Shown here piece after piece: positions 23,382 to 32,043 of a DNA stretch of 40,049 bases. The stretch covers positions 1-40,049 of the forward strand of contig JAJEBR010000032.1 of the NCBI GenBank assembly GCA_022822445.1, read 5' to 3'. How positions within the stretch are numbered: position 1 is the stretch's first letter; the number at the start of each line of letters is the position of its first letter. Under the pieces are notes generated by a model. That model was not told the DNA's origin and did no database searches. It saw only the letters and a program-made list of their open reading frames with translations. The DNA is from Gemmatimonadota bacterium. GTDB lineage: Bacteria; Gemmatimonadota; Gemmatimonadetes; Longimicrobiales; Gaopeijiaceae. Made by a program: the position numbers and the translations under genes.

Positions 23382-25220
23382 GTGACGGGGAGGCTCCGAA
23401 TCGCGTATCTCGATGGGCCTCGCCTCCGCCGGGGTCTGCTGGCGGCGTGTGGACGGGGGCGAAGGGCGAAGGCTGAACTCAACCGGATCAACGTCTTCCC
23501 GGTGCCGGATGGAGACACCGGCACCAACCTTGCGCTGACCCTCGACGCGGTCACCAGTGCGCTCTCGGGCTCGGCGGAACGCAGGGCCGACCGGGTGGCC
23601 GCCGCCGCGGCGCACGCCGCCGTCCTGGGAGCGCGGGGAAACTGCGGGATGATGATTTCCCAGTTCCTGCTCGGCTTTGCGCAGGGTGTGGAGGGTCGGG
23701 CGCGGCTGACGCCGGACGAGTTCGGGGAGGCGTTCGGGGAGGCTTCGCGGGCGCTGTACAGATCCGTGGACAGGCCGGTGGAGGGGACGCTCGTGACCGT
23801 GACGCGGGACTCGGCTTCCGAGGCAGCCGGCCTGGCCCGCGGGGAAGGGGCCGCGGACTTCGTCGACATCATGGAGCGCACCCTGAAGGCGGCGCGCGAG
23901 TCGCTCGCCCGCACGCAGTACATGCTCCCGGTCCTCGCGGACGCGGAGGTGGTGGACGCCGGGGCCATGGGCTTCGTGGAGATGATCGCGGGGGTGGTGG
24001 GCCTGATCGAGCGGGGAGAGGAGGCTGATGAAGCCTGCGTGCCCGTTGCCGACCTGTCGCACCCGGACTGGTCCCCGATCGCCGCGACCGGCCACCCCTT
24101 CGAGCACGGCAGCAAGAGGTACTGCACCGAGATCCTCGTGGAGGGGGAGGAACTGCCCGACGAGAAGACCGTGCGGTCCGCGCTTTCGGAGGATTCGGAG
24201 GAGCTGCTCGTCATCCGCTCGGACAACGTCCTGAAGATCCACCTGCACACCGATCACCCCCGCGCGGCGATCGACTACTGCGCGACGCTCGGCACCGTGG
24301 CGGCGCACAAGGCGGAGGACATGTTCGCCCAGTACGAAGCGGCGCGGGAGGCGGCCGGGGCCGTACGCCGCCCGGTCGGCATCGTGGTCGACTCCGGGTC
24401 GGACCTTCCCGACACCGTCTCTCGCGCCCACGGCATCCGGACGGTGCCTCTGCTCCTCCTCGACGGCGACAGAACGCTCAGGGACCGGATCGACATCGAC
24501 TCCGACGACTTCCTGGAGCGCCTCCAGGGCGGCGGAAGGCTGCCGACGACCTCGCAACCCCCTCCCGGCGACTTCATCCAGGTCTACCGGGAGGCTGCCA
24601 GCGAGGCCGAAGCGGTGGTCGCGGTCCTCCTGGCCTCGTCGCTGTCCGGGATCTACCAGTCGGCGGAGAACTCGGCGCGCATGGTCTCCCACCTCGACAT
24701 CCACCTCGTGGACTCGCGCGGAGCGTCGATCCTGGTGGGGCTGTTGGCGCTGAAGGCGGCGGAGCTGGCGGAGGGCGGCATGTTGGCGGAGGAGATCGTC
24801 GCGGAGCTCGACCGGATCCGGGACCGGTCCGGCATCTTCTTAACGGTAAGCAGCCTCGACCGGCTGATCGCGTCCGGCCGGGTGAGCCATGTTGCCGGTT
24901 GGCTGGGCGGCCTCCTGAACGTCAAGCCGGTGCTGGGGCTCGACCGGGACGGCACCGTCACGGCGTACGGGAAGGCGTACGGGACCGGCGGCGCGCGGAA
25001 GCTCATGCTGAAGATGATCGAGGAGCGGATCCCCGCCGATGCGACGGGCGTCCGCTTCGGGATCGTCCATGTGGGGGCGACCAGGGTGGTCGAACAGGTG
25101 CGGAGTGCTCTGACGGAGCGCTTCGGAGACCCCGAGATCCTGGTGGCGCCGATCACCCCCGTACTGGCCACGCACCTGGGGCTCGGGGCCTGGGGCATCG
25201 CCTACATGCCGGAGGGATGA
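23382..25220 (+). CDS. DAK2-DegV fusion (FakA-FakB-like fatty acid kinase in one chain)
   Basis: A 612-aa fusion. Residues about 10-200 form a DhaL/DAK2 nucleotide-binding domain with VPDGDTGTN (41-49), whose aspartates hold Mg-ATP. Residues about 215-325 match the FakA middle domain (KRYCTEILVEG, KIHLHTDHP). Residues about 332-610 are a DegV fold: GIVVDSGSDLP, TTSQPPPGDF, SLSGIYQS and SLDRLIASGRVS, the fatty-acid-binding signature of FakB. In Firmicutes FakA and FakB are separate, and together phosphorylate exogenous fatty acids for phospholipid synthesis. Here kinase and lipid carrier are in one polypeptide. The FakA C-terminal domain seems replaced by DegV. The GTG at 23382 is preceded by AGAGGG; an earlier ATG at 23259 would overlap the radical SAM gene. 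Confidence 0.85.
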   Translation: MTGRLRIAYLDGPRLRRGLLAACGRGRRAKAELNRINVFPVPDGDTGTNLALTLDAVTSALSGSAERRADRVAAAAAHAAVLGARGNCGMMISQFLLGFAQGVEGRARLTPDEFGEAFGEASRALYRSVDRPVEGTLVTVTRDSASEAAGLARGEGAADFVDIMERTLKAARESLARTQYMLPVLADAEVVDAGAMGFVEMIAGVVGLIERGEEADEACVPVADLSHPDWSPIAATGHPFEHGSKRYCTEILVEGEELPDEKTVRSALSEDSEELLVIRSDNVLKIHLHTDHPRAAIDYCATLGTVAAHKAEDMFAQYEAAREAAGAVRRPVGIVVDSGSDLPDTVSRAHGIRTVPLLLLDGDRTLRDRIDIDSDDFLERLQGGGRLPTTSQPPPGDFIQVYREAASEAEAVVAVLLASSLSGIYQSAENSARMVSHLDIHLVDSRGASILVGLLALKAAELAEGGMLAEEIVAELDRIRDRSGIFLTVSSLDRLIASGRVSHVAGWLGGLLNVKPVLGLDRDGTVTAYGKAYGTGGARKLMLKMIEERIPADATGVRFGIVHVGATRVVEQVRSALTERFGDPEILVAPITPVLATHLGLGAWGIAYMPEG

Positions 25221-25240
25221 GGCCGCAGGGATGAAGCCGC

Positions 25241-25331
25241 GCCGGTGGTGGTCGCCGCGCCCGCGGTGGTCGCAATGCCCGCGGTGGTTGCAATGCCCGC
25301 GGTGGTTGCCGCGCCACGCGGTGGTTCGCTG
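25241..25331. repeat. 18-bp tandem repeat between convergent genes
   Basis: The core unit is CCCGCGGTGGTYGCAATG: 25260-25277, 25278-25295 and 25296-25313 are near identical, with diverged copies on both sides. The array fills almost the whole gap between the DAK2-DegV gene and the convergent 177-aa gene, and touches the latter's stop codon. Confidence 0.8.
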
Positions 25332-25865
25332 TCAGGTGAGCGCGCGTCCCCCCGTCACGAGCCACTGGTGGGTCGCGAGCTGGGCGGGAGTGGGGTTGGG
25401 GGGCAGGGCCACCAGCAGGGCCCGGTCGCGGTTGCGTTCGGGCAGGTGCAGGACCATGTCGGCGGCGTCTCCCGGTAGCTCGAAGGGACGGGACCGGCCG
25501 GTGGCGTCCACGGCCACGGCGCGACCGGGAGCGGTCAGGCGGGCGAGCAGAAGCCCGTATTCCCGCCAGGCGCCGATCGGATCCGCTTCCCCGGCGGCAA
25601 TGGACGGGACCAGTGTATTGCGGTAATATCCTACCCCCTCGGCGTAGCCCTCGGCGTTGGCCCGCTTGAGTTCCCGGAGCCGGTCGCGATAGTAGTCGCG
25701 CGGGTCGCGCGCTCCGGTGGCGGCAAGCGCCTCCTCGAAACGGGTGTCGGCCGCCTGTTGCGGGCTGGCGGGTTGCCCGGCGTCGGCGGGCTGGTGGGCG
25801 TCAGCGGGCTGGCGGGAGTCGCCAACCGGGCTGGCGTCGGTGGCCGGTGGTGGATCGCTGGTCAT
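25332..25865 (-). CDS. conserved-looking hypothetical protein with repeat-derived N-terminus
   Basis: A 177-aa protein I do not recognise. The first 45 residues are low-complexity (repeated QPAD/QPAS steps encoded by a GC-rich imperfect 18-bp repeat). The remainder (about 46-177) looks like an ordered small domain: a charged helix DPRDYYRDRLRELKRAN, then a segment EYGLLLARL, strands AVAVDATGRSRPF and DMVLHLPE, and ALLVALPPNPTPAQLATHQWLV at the end. No signal peptide or membrane segment is visible, so it is probably cytoplasmic. Reading frame and codon pattern look genuinely coding. It diverges from the phosphoribosyltransferase gene across 61 bp. The true start may be further in than 25865. 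Confidence 0.65.
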   Translation of the reverse strand: MTSDPPPATDASPVGDSRQPADAHQPADAGQPASPQQAADTRFEEALAATGARDPRDYYRDRLRELKRANAEGYAEGVGYYRNTLVPSIAAGEADPIGAWREYGLLLARLTAPGRAVAVDATGRSRPFELPGDAADMVLHLPERNRDRALLVALPPNPTPAQLATHQWLVTGGRALT

Positions 25866-25926
25866 GGGCTTGCGTCAAGAGGCAAAGGGGAAGGACGAAA
25901 GGTGCGAACGGCCATGGAGGGAGACA

Positions 25927-26463
25927 ATGTTGAGCGGTTCATTCGATCAGCGTGACGTTACCCCGGCCGAGGATTTCCTGGAACTGTCCTGGGAGATGTT
26001 CGGCGAGCTTTGCCGTGCACTCGCGCTGAAGGTGGCGAAGTCCTACGACCCGGATCTCATCATCGGCGTCGCGCGGGCGGGGGTGATCCCCGGCGCCGTC
26101 ATCGCATCCATGATGCGCCGCGACTTCTTCTCGCTGAAGATCACCCGCCGCGAGGGGGGCCGGGTGGTGCGGCAGCGGCCCTCGATCCTCTCTGCGGCTC
26201 CCCACCAGGCCCGTGGCCGGCGCGTCCTGATCGTCGACGAGATCACCACCTCCGGGGAGACCCTGCGCCTTGCACTTGCCGCGGTCCGCGATGTCGGGCC
26301 CGCGGAGGTGCGCACCGCCACTTCCTTCGCGCGCCCCCGCGGCTTCCAGCCCGACTACCACTCGCTCGCCACCGACGCCACGCTGATCTATCCCTGGGAC
26401 CGCAAGGTCTTCGAGGAGGGCGGCTTCGTGGTGAACCCGCGCTACCGCGGCGCGGACGCCTGA
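25927..26463 (+). CDS. phosphoribosyltransferase-family protein
   Basis: A 178-aa type I phosphoribosyltransferase fold. The PRPP-binding loop is VLIVDEITTSGETL (100-113), with the acidic pair D104-E105 and the TTSG turn. An upstream strand IIGVARAGVIPGAVIA (45-60) supplies the pyrophosphate loop. The family moves phosphoribose onto purine or pyrimidine bases, or acts as a regulator. Sequence resembles archaeal and bacterial hypoxanthine/xanthine-guanine type proteins, but the base cannot be fixed. The start at 25927 is well supported by a GGAGGGAG ribosome site. It converges with rho across a 121-bp repeat-rich gap. Confidence 0.85.
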   Translation: MLSGSFDQRDVTPAEDFLELSWEMFGELCRALALKVAKSYDPDLIIGVARAGVIPGAVIASMMRRDFFSLKITRREGGRVVRQRPSILSAAPHQARGRRVLIVDEITTSGETLRLALAAVRDVGPAEVRTATSFARPRGFQPDYHSLATDATLIYPWDRKVFEEGGFVVNPRYRGADA

Positions 26464-26478
26464 GGGCGGGCGCGGCGG

Positions 26479-26540
26479 GGAGCACCGGACACGCGGCAGG
26501 CAGCACCGGCCACGCCCGGGAGCCCGGCCACCCACCCGGG
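26479..26540. repeat. about 20-bp degenerate tandem repeat, three units
   Basis: Units around GGAGCACCGGACACGCGGC, GCAGCACCGGCCACGCCCGG and GGAGCCCGGCCACCCACCCGG follow one another in the gap between the phosphoribosyltransferase gene and rho. They are clearly related but imperfect. Confidence 0.6.
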
Positions 26541-26546
26541 TCCGGA

Positions 26547-26567
26547 GCGCCGGTTTCGCGCCGGCGC
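26547..26567. terminator. hairpin between convergent phosphoribosyltransferase gene and rho
   Basis: GCGCCGG (26547-26553) pairs with CCGGCGC (26561-26567) across a 7-nt loop. Its place between two converging genes suggests a shared terminator. No U-run follows on either strand, so the call is weak. Confidence 0.35.
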
Positions 26568-26584
26568 CCGTCCCGCCCGACCCG

Positions 26585-27838
26585 TTACTCCCCCACCGCC
26601 ATCGCCGCCAGAAACTCCGCGTTGGTCGGATGGCGGCCGATGCGCTGCAACAGGAACTCCGCGGCCTCCGGGGCGGGCATGTCGGCGAGAAAGTTGCGCA
26701 GCAGGTAGACGCGGTTGAGCTCCGTCTCCGACAGCAGGAGCTCCTCCCGCCGCGTCCCCGACCGGTTCAGGTCGATCGCCGGGTAGATGCGGCGACCGGC
26801 GACCTCGCGGCTGAGGACCAGCTCCATGTTCCCGGTCCCCTTGAATTCCTCGAAGATCACCTCGTCCATGCGGCTGCCGGTCTCGATCAGCGCGGTGGCG
26901 ATGATCGTCAGCGACCCGCCCCCCTCCATGCTGCGCGCCGACCCGAAGAAGCGCTTCGGCTTCGAGAGCGCGTTGGCGTCGACGCCGCCCGAGAGGATCC
27001 TGCCGGAGTGCGGCGCGAGGATGTTGTACGCCCGCGCCAGCCGGGTGATCGAGTCGAGGAGGATGACCGCGTCGCGTCCGTGCTCGACCTGGCGCTGGGC
27101 CCGGGCCAGCACCATCTCGGCGACCTGGCGGTGGCGCGCGGCGGGCTCGTCGAAGGTCGAGGCGACGACGCGGCCGCGCACGCTCTCCTCCATCTCGGTG
27201 ACTTCTTCGGGGCGCTCGTCGATCAGCAGCACGGTCAGCTGCACATCGGGGTGGTTCGCGGCGATCGCGCGCGCGATGTGGCGCAGGATGGTGGTCTTCC
27301 CCGCCTTCGGAGGCGAGACGATGAGGCCGCGCTGCCCCATCCCGACCGGGGCGACGAGGTCCATGATGCGCATGGAGGTCTCGCCGCCCCGGACCTCCAG
27401 GGTGAGGCGGCGGTCGGGGTACCAGGGGCGCAGCTTTGCGAAGTGGGGGCGGGAACCGGTCGCCGCCGGGACGAGGCCGTTGATCCGCTGCACGGCCTGC
27501 AGCGCCAGATACCGCTCGTTCCGCCTGGGGGGGCGCACCGGCCCGGCCACCGTATCCCCCTTGCGCAGACCGAAGGAGCCGATCTGCCTGGGGCTCACGT
27601 ACACGTCATCGGGGCTCGCGAGGTAGCTCCAGCTCTGCGACCGGAGAAAGCCGTACCCGTCCGGCAGAATGTCGAGCACCCCCTCCGAGACCGGCGTCTC
27701 GTCGCGTGCGGCGAGTCCCTCGTGGATCCGGAAGATCAGCTCCTGCTTGCGCAGCCCGACGCAGTTCGGGATGTCGAGCGCTTCCGCGTAGCCCTGGAGT
27801 TCGGCTACCGTTCTATTCTTCAGTTCGGCGATTTCCAT
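26585..27838 (-). CDS. rho: transcription termination factor Rho
   Basis: A 417-aa hexameric RNA helicase that ends transcription. The N-terminal Rho_N helical domain (about 1-45) is followed by the RNA-binding cold-shock-like domain (about 50-120, with [10 protein letters not shown]) and the ATPase core. Walker A is SPPKAGKT (175-182), Walker [11 protein letters not shown] (203-212), the second acidic strand [16 protein letters not shown] (257-272). The Q-loop [17 protein letters not shown] and the following SMEGGGSLT match E. coli Rho closely. No insertion is present and the length is standard (about 419 in E. coli). Starts at ATG 27838; it diverges from the M50 protease gene over about 115 bp. 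Confidence 0.97.
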   Translation of the reverse strand: MEIAELKNRTVAELQGYAEALDIPNCVGLRKQELIFRIHEGLAARDETPVSEGVLDILPDGYGFLRSQSWSYLASPDDVYVSPRQIGSFGLRKGDTVAGPVRPPRRNERYLALQAVQRINGLVPAATGSRPHFAKLRPWYPDRRLTLEVRGGETSMRIMDLVAPVGMGQRGLIVSPPKAGKTTILRHIARAIAANHPDVQLTVLLIDERPEEVTEMEESVRGRVVASTFDEPAARHRQVAEMVLARAQRQVEHGRDAVILLDSITRLARAYNILAPHSGRILSGGVDANALSKPKRFFGSARSMEGGGSLTIIATALIETGSRMDEVIFEEFKGTGNMELVLSREVAGRRIYPAIDLNRSGTRREELLLSETELNRVYLLRNFLADMPAPEAAEFLLQRIGRHPTNAEFLAAMAVGE

Positions 27839-27955
27839 CGGGAGGTCACGAAATGACGGGGCGGCGCCTCGGAGAAGCCGGATGCCGGACGCTGCCGCCC
27901 TGGTGTGGTGAAGATTGGCCGATGCGGGCCGAAGGAGGACCGGAGGCGGGGCGGA

Positions 27956-29053
27956 GTGCTCCGTTCCGGCGAGGTTATCCTACCCGATAGGATTGCAAGC
28001 TCTGCACGGGAGGTCAAGGTTTCTCGTCACATTGTCTCCGGAGACGGCTCGGGAGAAGGACCCATTCCGGGCCCGACCGCCGGGTCCCCGCCGCCGGATG
28101 CCGATCCCGGGCCAGGCCACGGGGCACGGCATCGCCGGCTGGTCCTCCATCTCCTGCTTTTCGCCGCGGCACTGGCCAGCGCGATCGTCGCCGGGGCCTT
28201 CCTCGCCGGCACGGACCCCCTGCGAACCCGCTTCGCCGAGATCGGCGGCGGCCTCTTCCCGGTGCCGACCCGCATCCGCTTCGAACAGCTCGGAACCGGG
28301 GTGACCTTCGGCGCCACCTTCATCGGCATCCTCCTGGCCCACGAGCTCGGCCACTATCTGGCGGCGCGACGCCACCGGGTACCCGTCTCGCTGCCGTACT
28401 TCATCCCTTTCCCCCCGTATTTCTCGATCGTGGGGACGCTCGGCGCGTTCATCCGCCTCCGGGGGCCGATGGCCAACCGCTCGGTCCTCTTCGACATCGG
28501 CGTGGCGGGCCCGCTCGTCAGTTTCGTGCTCTCCCTGCCGGTGCTGCTGGCGGGTCTCCACCTCTCGGAGGTCGTTCCCGCGGTGGATTCGGGGACCTAC
28601 CCGTTCAGGGTATTCTTCCTCGGCGAACCCGTCTGGCTGGGCAGCAGCGGACTCCTCCAGGTGGCCACCTGGGCGACGGTGCCGGGGCTGGAGCCGGGCC
28701 ACGCCCTTCTTCTCCACCCACTTGCGTTCGCGGGCTGGCTGGGGATCTTCGTTACAGCCCTGAATCTCATCCCGCTTGGTCAGCTCGACGGGGGGCACAT
28801 CCTCTACGCCCTCGCCGGATCCCGCCAGCGCGCCCTCGGGATGGTGTTCGTCCTTCTCCTCATTCCGCTGGGGCTCGTATGGTGGGGCTGGTGGCTCTGG
28901 GCAGGGATTGCATTGGCCGTGGGACGGGGCCGGGTCGGACATCCCCCCGTGCAAATGGAGGAGGTCGGGCCGGGAACGGGCCGCAAGATCGTGGGATGGG
29001 TGGCTCTGGCCATCTTCCTCCTGAGCTTTTCCCCAGCACCACTGAGGCTTTGA
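27956..29053 (+). CDS. site-2-type M50 membrane metalloprotease
   Basis: An integral membrane zinc protease of about 365 aa. The HExxH motif is in LLAHELGHYLAARR, and the second motif NLIPLGQLDGGH supplies the third ligand Asp, both inside membrane segments as in site-2 proteases. About six or seven hydrophobic helices are visible, starting with LVLHLLLFAAALASAIVAGA. No PDZ domain is seen, unlike RseP. Such enzymes cleave membrane-bound anti-sigma factors or transcription factors, but no such substrate lies nearby. The start is uncertain: GTG 27956 has GGAGG nine bases upstream; the frame is also open from GTG 27905. The stop is 2 nt from the start of the next gene, so the two are probably cotranscribed. 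Confidence 0.85.
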   Translation: MLRSGEVILPDRIASSAREVKVSRHIVSGDGSGEGPIPGPTAGSPPPDADPGPGHGARHRRLVLHLLLFAAALASAIVAGAFLAGTDPLRTRFAEIGGGLFPVPTRIRFEQLGTGVTFGATFIGILLAHELGHYLAARRHRVPVSLPYFIPFPPYFSIVGTLGAFIRLRGPMANRSVLFDIGVAGPLVSFVLSLPVLLAGLHLSEVVPAVDSGTYPFRVFFLGEPVWLGSSGLLQVATWATVPGLEPGHALLLHPLAFAGWLGIFVTALNLIPLGQLDGGHILYALAGSRQRALGMVFVLLLIPLGLVWWGWWLWAGIALAVGRGRVGHPPVQMEEVGPGTGRKIVGWVALAIFLLSFSPAPLRL

Positions 29054-29055
29054 CG

Positions 29056-29439
29056 GTGTCGAGACACAATCGGCATGGCGGCGGGACCGATCAGCGCGGA
29101 TTCCGTTATCACATCAGTTATCAGCCCGACTGGCTGGACCGAATCCGAGTGACCCGCAGGCTGCCCTCCGGCAGGCAGTCCACCAAGACTCTCTTCAGGA
29201 ATCCGTCGCGGCGTCCGGAGTCGGAGGCGGGAGGCCTGATCCGGACGACGATCGAGAGTCCAGAGCAGGATCTCCACGTCGAGGTGGCGCTGCGCGCGGA
29301 CACGGATCGGGTGGGCGAAATCGAGGTGGTGTGGCGCTCAAACGGGGGGCCGGAGCCGACGATGGACCGGGTCAGCCTGACGCTGGAGTCCTTTGCGCCG
29401 CGCCGGCTTCCCCGGTCGGAGGCGCGTCATTCGCTATAA
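29056..29439 (+). CDS. small hypothetical protein between M50 protease and mlaE
   Basis: A 127-aa protein I do not recognise. It begins with a GTG two bases after the protease stop, with GAGG eight bases before it. The sequence is basic and rich in short strands (FRYHISYQPDWLDRIRVTRR, HVEVALRADTDRVGEIEVVW), suggesting a small beta-rich fold. No signal peptide or membrane segment is visible. Its end is 6 bp from the mlaE start, so it belongs to the same transcription unit. A link to lipid transport is only positional. Confidence 0.7.
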   Translation: MSRHNRHGGGTDQRGFRYHISYQPDWLDRIRVTRRLPSGRQSTKTLFRNPSRRPESEAGGLIRTTIESPEQDLHVEVALRADTDRVGEIEVVWRSNGGPEPTMDRVSLTLESFAPRRLPRSEARHSL

Positions 29440-29445
29440 TTGCAG

Positions 29446-30228
29446 ATGGCTGAGCTTCTGCTGAGACCGTTTGCCGCGATCGGAAACCTGACACTCTCGG
29501 GCCTGGAGTCGCTGGGCCGCGCATGGAGACTGTTTTCCAGCGCGGCCGTGTCGATTCGGAGCACCGACGTGTGGACTCCGCTCCTCCTGCCGCAGATGGC
29601 GAAGGTCGGCGTGGCCTCCGTTCCGATCGCGCTCTTCATCGCGACCTTCACCGGGATCGTGATGGCGCTGCAGGCGTCGTACTCCCTCACAGGTGCGATT
29701 CCGCCCTACTTCGTCGGCACGCTCGTCGGCAAGACCATGATCCTGGAGCTGGGCCCCGTCCTCACCGGGCTGGTCCTCGCCGGCCGCGTCGGCGCCAACA
29801 TCTCGGCCGAGCTGGGGACGATGCGCGTCACCGAGCAGGTGGACGCGCTGGAGACGCTGGCGTACGACCCGCTGGCCTATCTGGTCGTCCCGAGGGTGCT
29901 CGCCGGGATCCTGATGTTCCCGGCCGTGGTGCTTCTCGCCATCTCGATCGGCATCGCCGCCGGCTGGTTCACCGCGCTGCAGTTGCTGGAGATGTCCTCG
30001 GCGGAGTTCGTGAAGGGGCTGCGCATCTATTTCGCGCCCTGGGACGTATGGTTCGCGGTGATCAAGTCCCTGTCCTTCGGCGCGGTCGTGACCGGCGCGG
30101 GCTGCTACTGCGGCCTGCGGACGGAGGGCGGGGCCGAGGGCGTGGGACGGAGCACGACCCGGGCGGTGGTGACCGCCTGCATGATCATCCTCTGCCTGGA
30201 CGCCTTCTGGGCGGCGGTGCTCCTTTGA
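29446..30228 (+). CDS. mlaE: Mla-type ABC transporter permease
   Basis: A 260-aa integral membrane permease of the MlaE/YrbE family, which with MlaF and MlaD moves phospholipids between the inner and outer membranes. The family core is clear: PIALFIATFTGIVMALQ, the motif LGPVLTGLVLAGRVGANISAELGTMRV (positions about 100-126), where EQVDAL follows, and five or six hydrophobic helices. It starts at the ATG; an upstream TTG in frame is less likely. mlaF follows after 64 bp and mlaD after that. The mlaB and mlaC genes of the E. coli operon are not in this window. Confidence 0.93.
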   Translation: MAELLLRPFAAIGNLTLSGLESLGRAWRLFSSAAVSIRSTDVWTPLLLPQMAKVGVASVPIALFIATFTGIVMALQASYSLTGAIPPYFVGTLVGKTMILELGPVLTGLVLAGRVGANISAELGTMRVTEQVDALETLAYDPLAYLVVPRVLAGILMFPAVVLLAISIGIAAGWFTALQLLEMSSAEFVKGLRIYFAPWDVWFAVIKSLSFGAVVTGAGCYCGLRTEGGAEGVGRSTTRAVVTACMIILCLDAFWAAVLL

Positions 30229-30292
30229 TGCGCCCCCGCCGGGCCGCCGCCTTCAGTGGGACGCATGGGTCGTCCTCGGACTGCCGGAAACG

Positions 30293-31048
30293 ATGAGCAT
30301 CCGCCTGCAGGAGGTGCGCAAGTCGTTCGGCCCGAAACCCGTGCTCAAGGGGTTCACCCTCGAGGTCCGGGACGGGGAGACCCTGGCCATCGTCGGGCCC
30401 TCGGGGAGTGGCAAGTCCGTCCTGCTGAAGCATGTCGCGGGGCTCCTGCGGCCGGATGCGGGATCGGTCCTCGTCGATACGTACTCGGTCCCCGACCTGG
30501 GCCGGAAGGAGCTGATCCAGCTGCGGCGCCGGATCGGCTACGTCTTCCAGTTCGCCGCGCTCTTCGACTCGATGACCGTCGCCGAGAATGTGGGGATGGG
30601 ACTTCGGCGCATGCCCGGATGGGACGCGCAGCGGATTGCGGCGCGGGTTGCGGAGTGCCTGGCGCTGGTGGACCTGAACGGCCTGGGGGACCGCTATCCG
30701 GCGCAGCTCAGCGGGGGCCAGCGGAAGCGGGCGGGGCTTGCCAGGGCGATCGCGCCGTCGCCCAAGTTCCTGCTGTACGACGAACCCACGACGGGGCTGG
30801 ACCCGGTCACCACCACGGTGATCGACCGCCTCATTCTGCGCATGAGCGACGAACTCGGGGTGACGGGGCTGGTGGTGACGCACGACATGACCAGCGCCTA
30901 CCGCGTGGCCGATCGAATCACGCTGCTGCACGACGGCAGGGCCCGGTTCACCGGGACCCCGGCCGAGGTGCGGGCCGCGGGCGACGAGGTGCTGAGGGGG
31001 TTCGTCGAGGGGGATCCGGATCTCTACTTCGGCTCAGGGAGGGACTAG
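30293..31048 (+). CDS. mlaF: Mla-type ABC transporter ATPase
   Basis: A 251-aa ABC ATPase that powers the Mla phospholipid transporter from the cytoplasm. Walker A GPSGSGKS is at 35-42, the signature LSGGQRKRAGLARAIA near 140, Walker B FLLYDEPTTGLDP near 163, and the His switch VVTHDM further on. All are intact. The basic LSGGQRKR form is typical of the MCE-transporter ATPases. It lies between mlaE and mlaD; its stop is 2 nt from the mlaD start, with AGGGAGG serving as that gene's ribosome site. Confidence 0.94.
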   Translation: MSIRLQEVRKSFGPKPVLKGFTLEVRDGETLAIVGPSGSGKSVLLKHVAGLLRPDAGSVLVDTYSVPDLGRKELIQLRRRIGYVFQFAALFDSMTVAENVGMGLRRMPGWDAQRIAARVAECLALVDLNGLGDRYPAQLSGGQRKRAGLARAIAPSPKFLLYDEPTTGLDPVTTTVIDRLILRMSDELGVTGLVVTHDMTSAYRVADRITLLHDGRARFTGTPAEVRAAGDEVLRGFVEGDPDLYFGSGRD

Positions 31049-31050
31049 CG

Positions 31051-32037
31051 ATGGACCGTAGACGCGAAGTGCTCGTGGGGCTCGTGGTGGTGCTTGGCAT
31101 CGTTGCGGGCGTGTTCGGCTCGATTTGGCTCAAGGGTGGTTGGCAGCGCGGACAGACCGAGCTGCGCACGGCCGCCACCAGTGTGGGGGTGCTGGTTCCG
31201 GGCGCCGTGGTGAAGTTCCGCGGCGTTACGGTGGGGCGGGTGGAGAGCATCGAGGTCCTCCCCAGCGGGGAGGCCGTAATGGTCGAGATGAAGGTGTTGC
31301 CGGAGCTGGTCATCCCGGAGAACGCCGCTGTGCTGCTCGCGCCCGAGTCGGTGTTCGGGGAGTGGCAGGCGGAGATCCTGGACCGGTCGGAGTTCGGGTT
31401 GCCCCCCTTCCTCGACTACCCGGAGGAGGGTGTGCTGCCCGGCGCGGCGCTACCGGACTTCTCCCGTCTGACCGCGACCGCCGACCAGATCGCCCGCAAC
31501 CTCACCGTCATCTCGGAGCGCTTCGAGGTCGCGTTCAACGAGGAGACCGCCCAGAACCTGAAGAACATGATCGACAACATGGGGGTGCTGAGCGAAGGAC
31601 TCGCGGAGATCATCGCCCAGCAGACGGAGCGATTCGAGCAGCTGGCGGAGGGCGTGGATGCTTCGGCGCAGGAGCTGGGTGCCGCCGCCCGCGCCGCCCG
31701 CATTTCCTTCGAGCACTTCGATTCGCTCCTGCTCGGCGCGGAGGCGGAGACGATGGTGGCGGATGCCGGGGCGAGCCTGCGGAACCTGCGCGAGGTGACG
31801 GAGGTGGCCGGCAGCTCGCTGGGAGACCTGCGGGCTGCAGCGCAGAAGGCCGACTCCATTTTCGCCCGCATGGACGGGCTGCTGACCATGCTGGAGACCC
31901 CGGATGGTTCGTTCAGCCGCCTGCTCGGGGATCCGGCGCTGGCGGACGGTGCGGTCGGTACGCTCGCCGAGTTCCGGGCGCTCCTTGCCGATATTCAGGA
32001 GAACCCGCGGCGCTACCTCAGCTTCTCGATCTTCTAG
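31051..32037 (+). CDS. mlaD: MlaD-family MCE-domain lipid-binding protein
   Basis: A 328-aa membrane-anchored MCE protein. One transmembrane helix (about 7-25) is followed by the MCE domain (about 36-115: GVLVPGAVVKFRGVTVGRVESI is its hallmark strand pair). A long mostly helical periplasmic region (about 140-310) with heptad-like Leu/Ala spacing follows. E. coli MlaD is 183 aa; the long tail is more like mycobacterial and chloroplast MCE proteins and may form a tube or needle for lipids. It is coupled to mlaF (2-nt gap) and the Nudix gene starts 6 nt after its stop. Confidence 0.92.
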   Translation: MDRRREVLVGLVVVLGIVAGVFGSIWLKGGWQRGQTELRTAATSVGVLVPGAVVKFRGVTVGRVESIEVLPSGEAVMVEMKVLPELVIPENAAVLLAPESVFGEWQAEILDRSEFGLPPFLDYPEEGVLPGAALPDFSRLTATADQIARNLTVISERFEVAFNEETAQNLKNMIDNMGVLSEGLAEIIAQQTERFEQLAEGVDASAQELGAAARAARISFEHFDSLLLGAEAETMVADAGASLRNLREVTEVAGSSLGDLRAAAQKADSIFARMDGLLTMLETPDGSFSRLLGDPALADGAVGTLAEFRALLADIQENPRRYLSFSIF

Positions 32038-32043
32038 AAGGCC

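Noticed and set aside
29435-29440. Perfect TATAAT just before mlaE
   Set aside because: It spans the stop codon of the upstream gene and has no -35-like sequence at 16-18 nt. Probably chance, although an internal promoter cannot be excluded.
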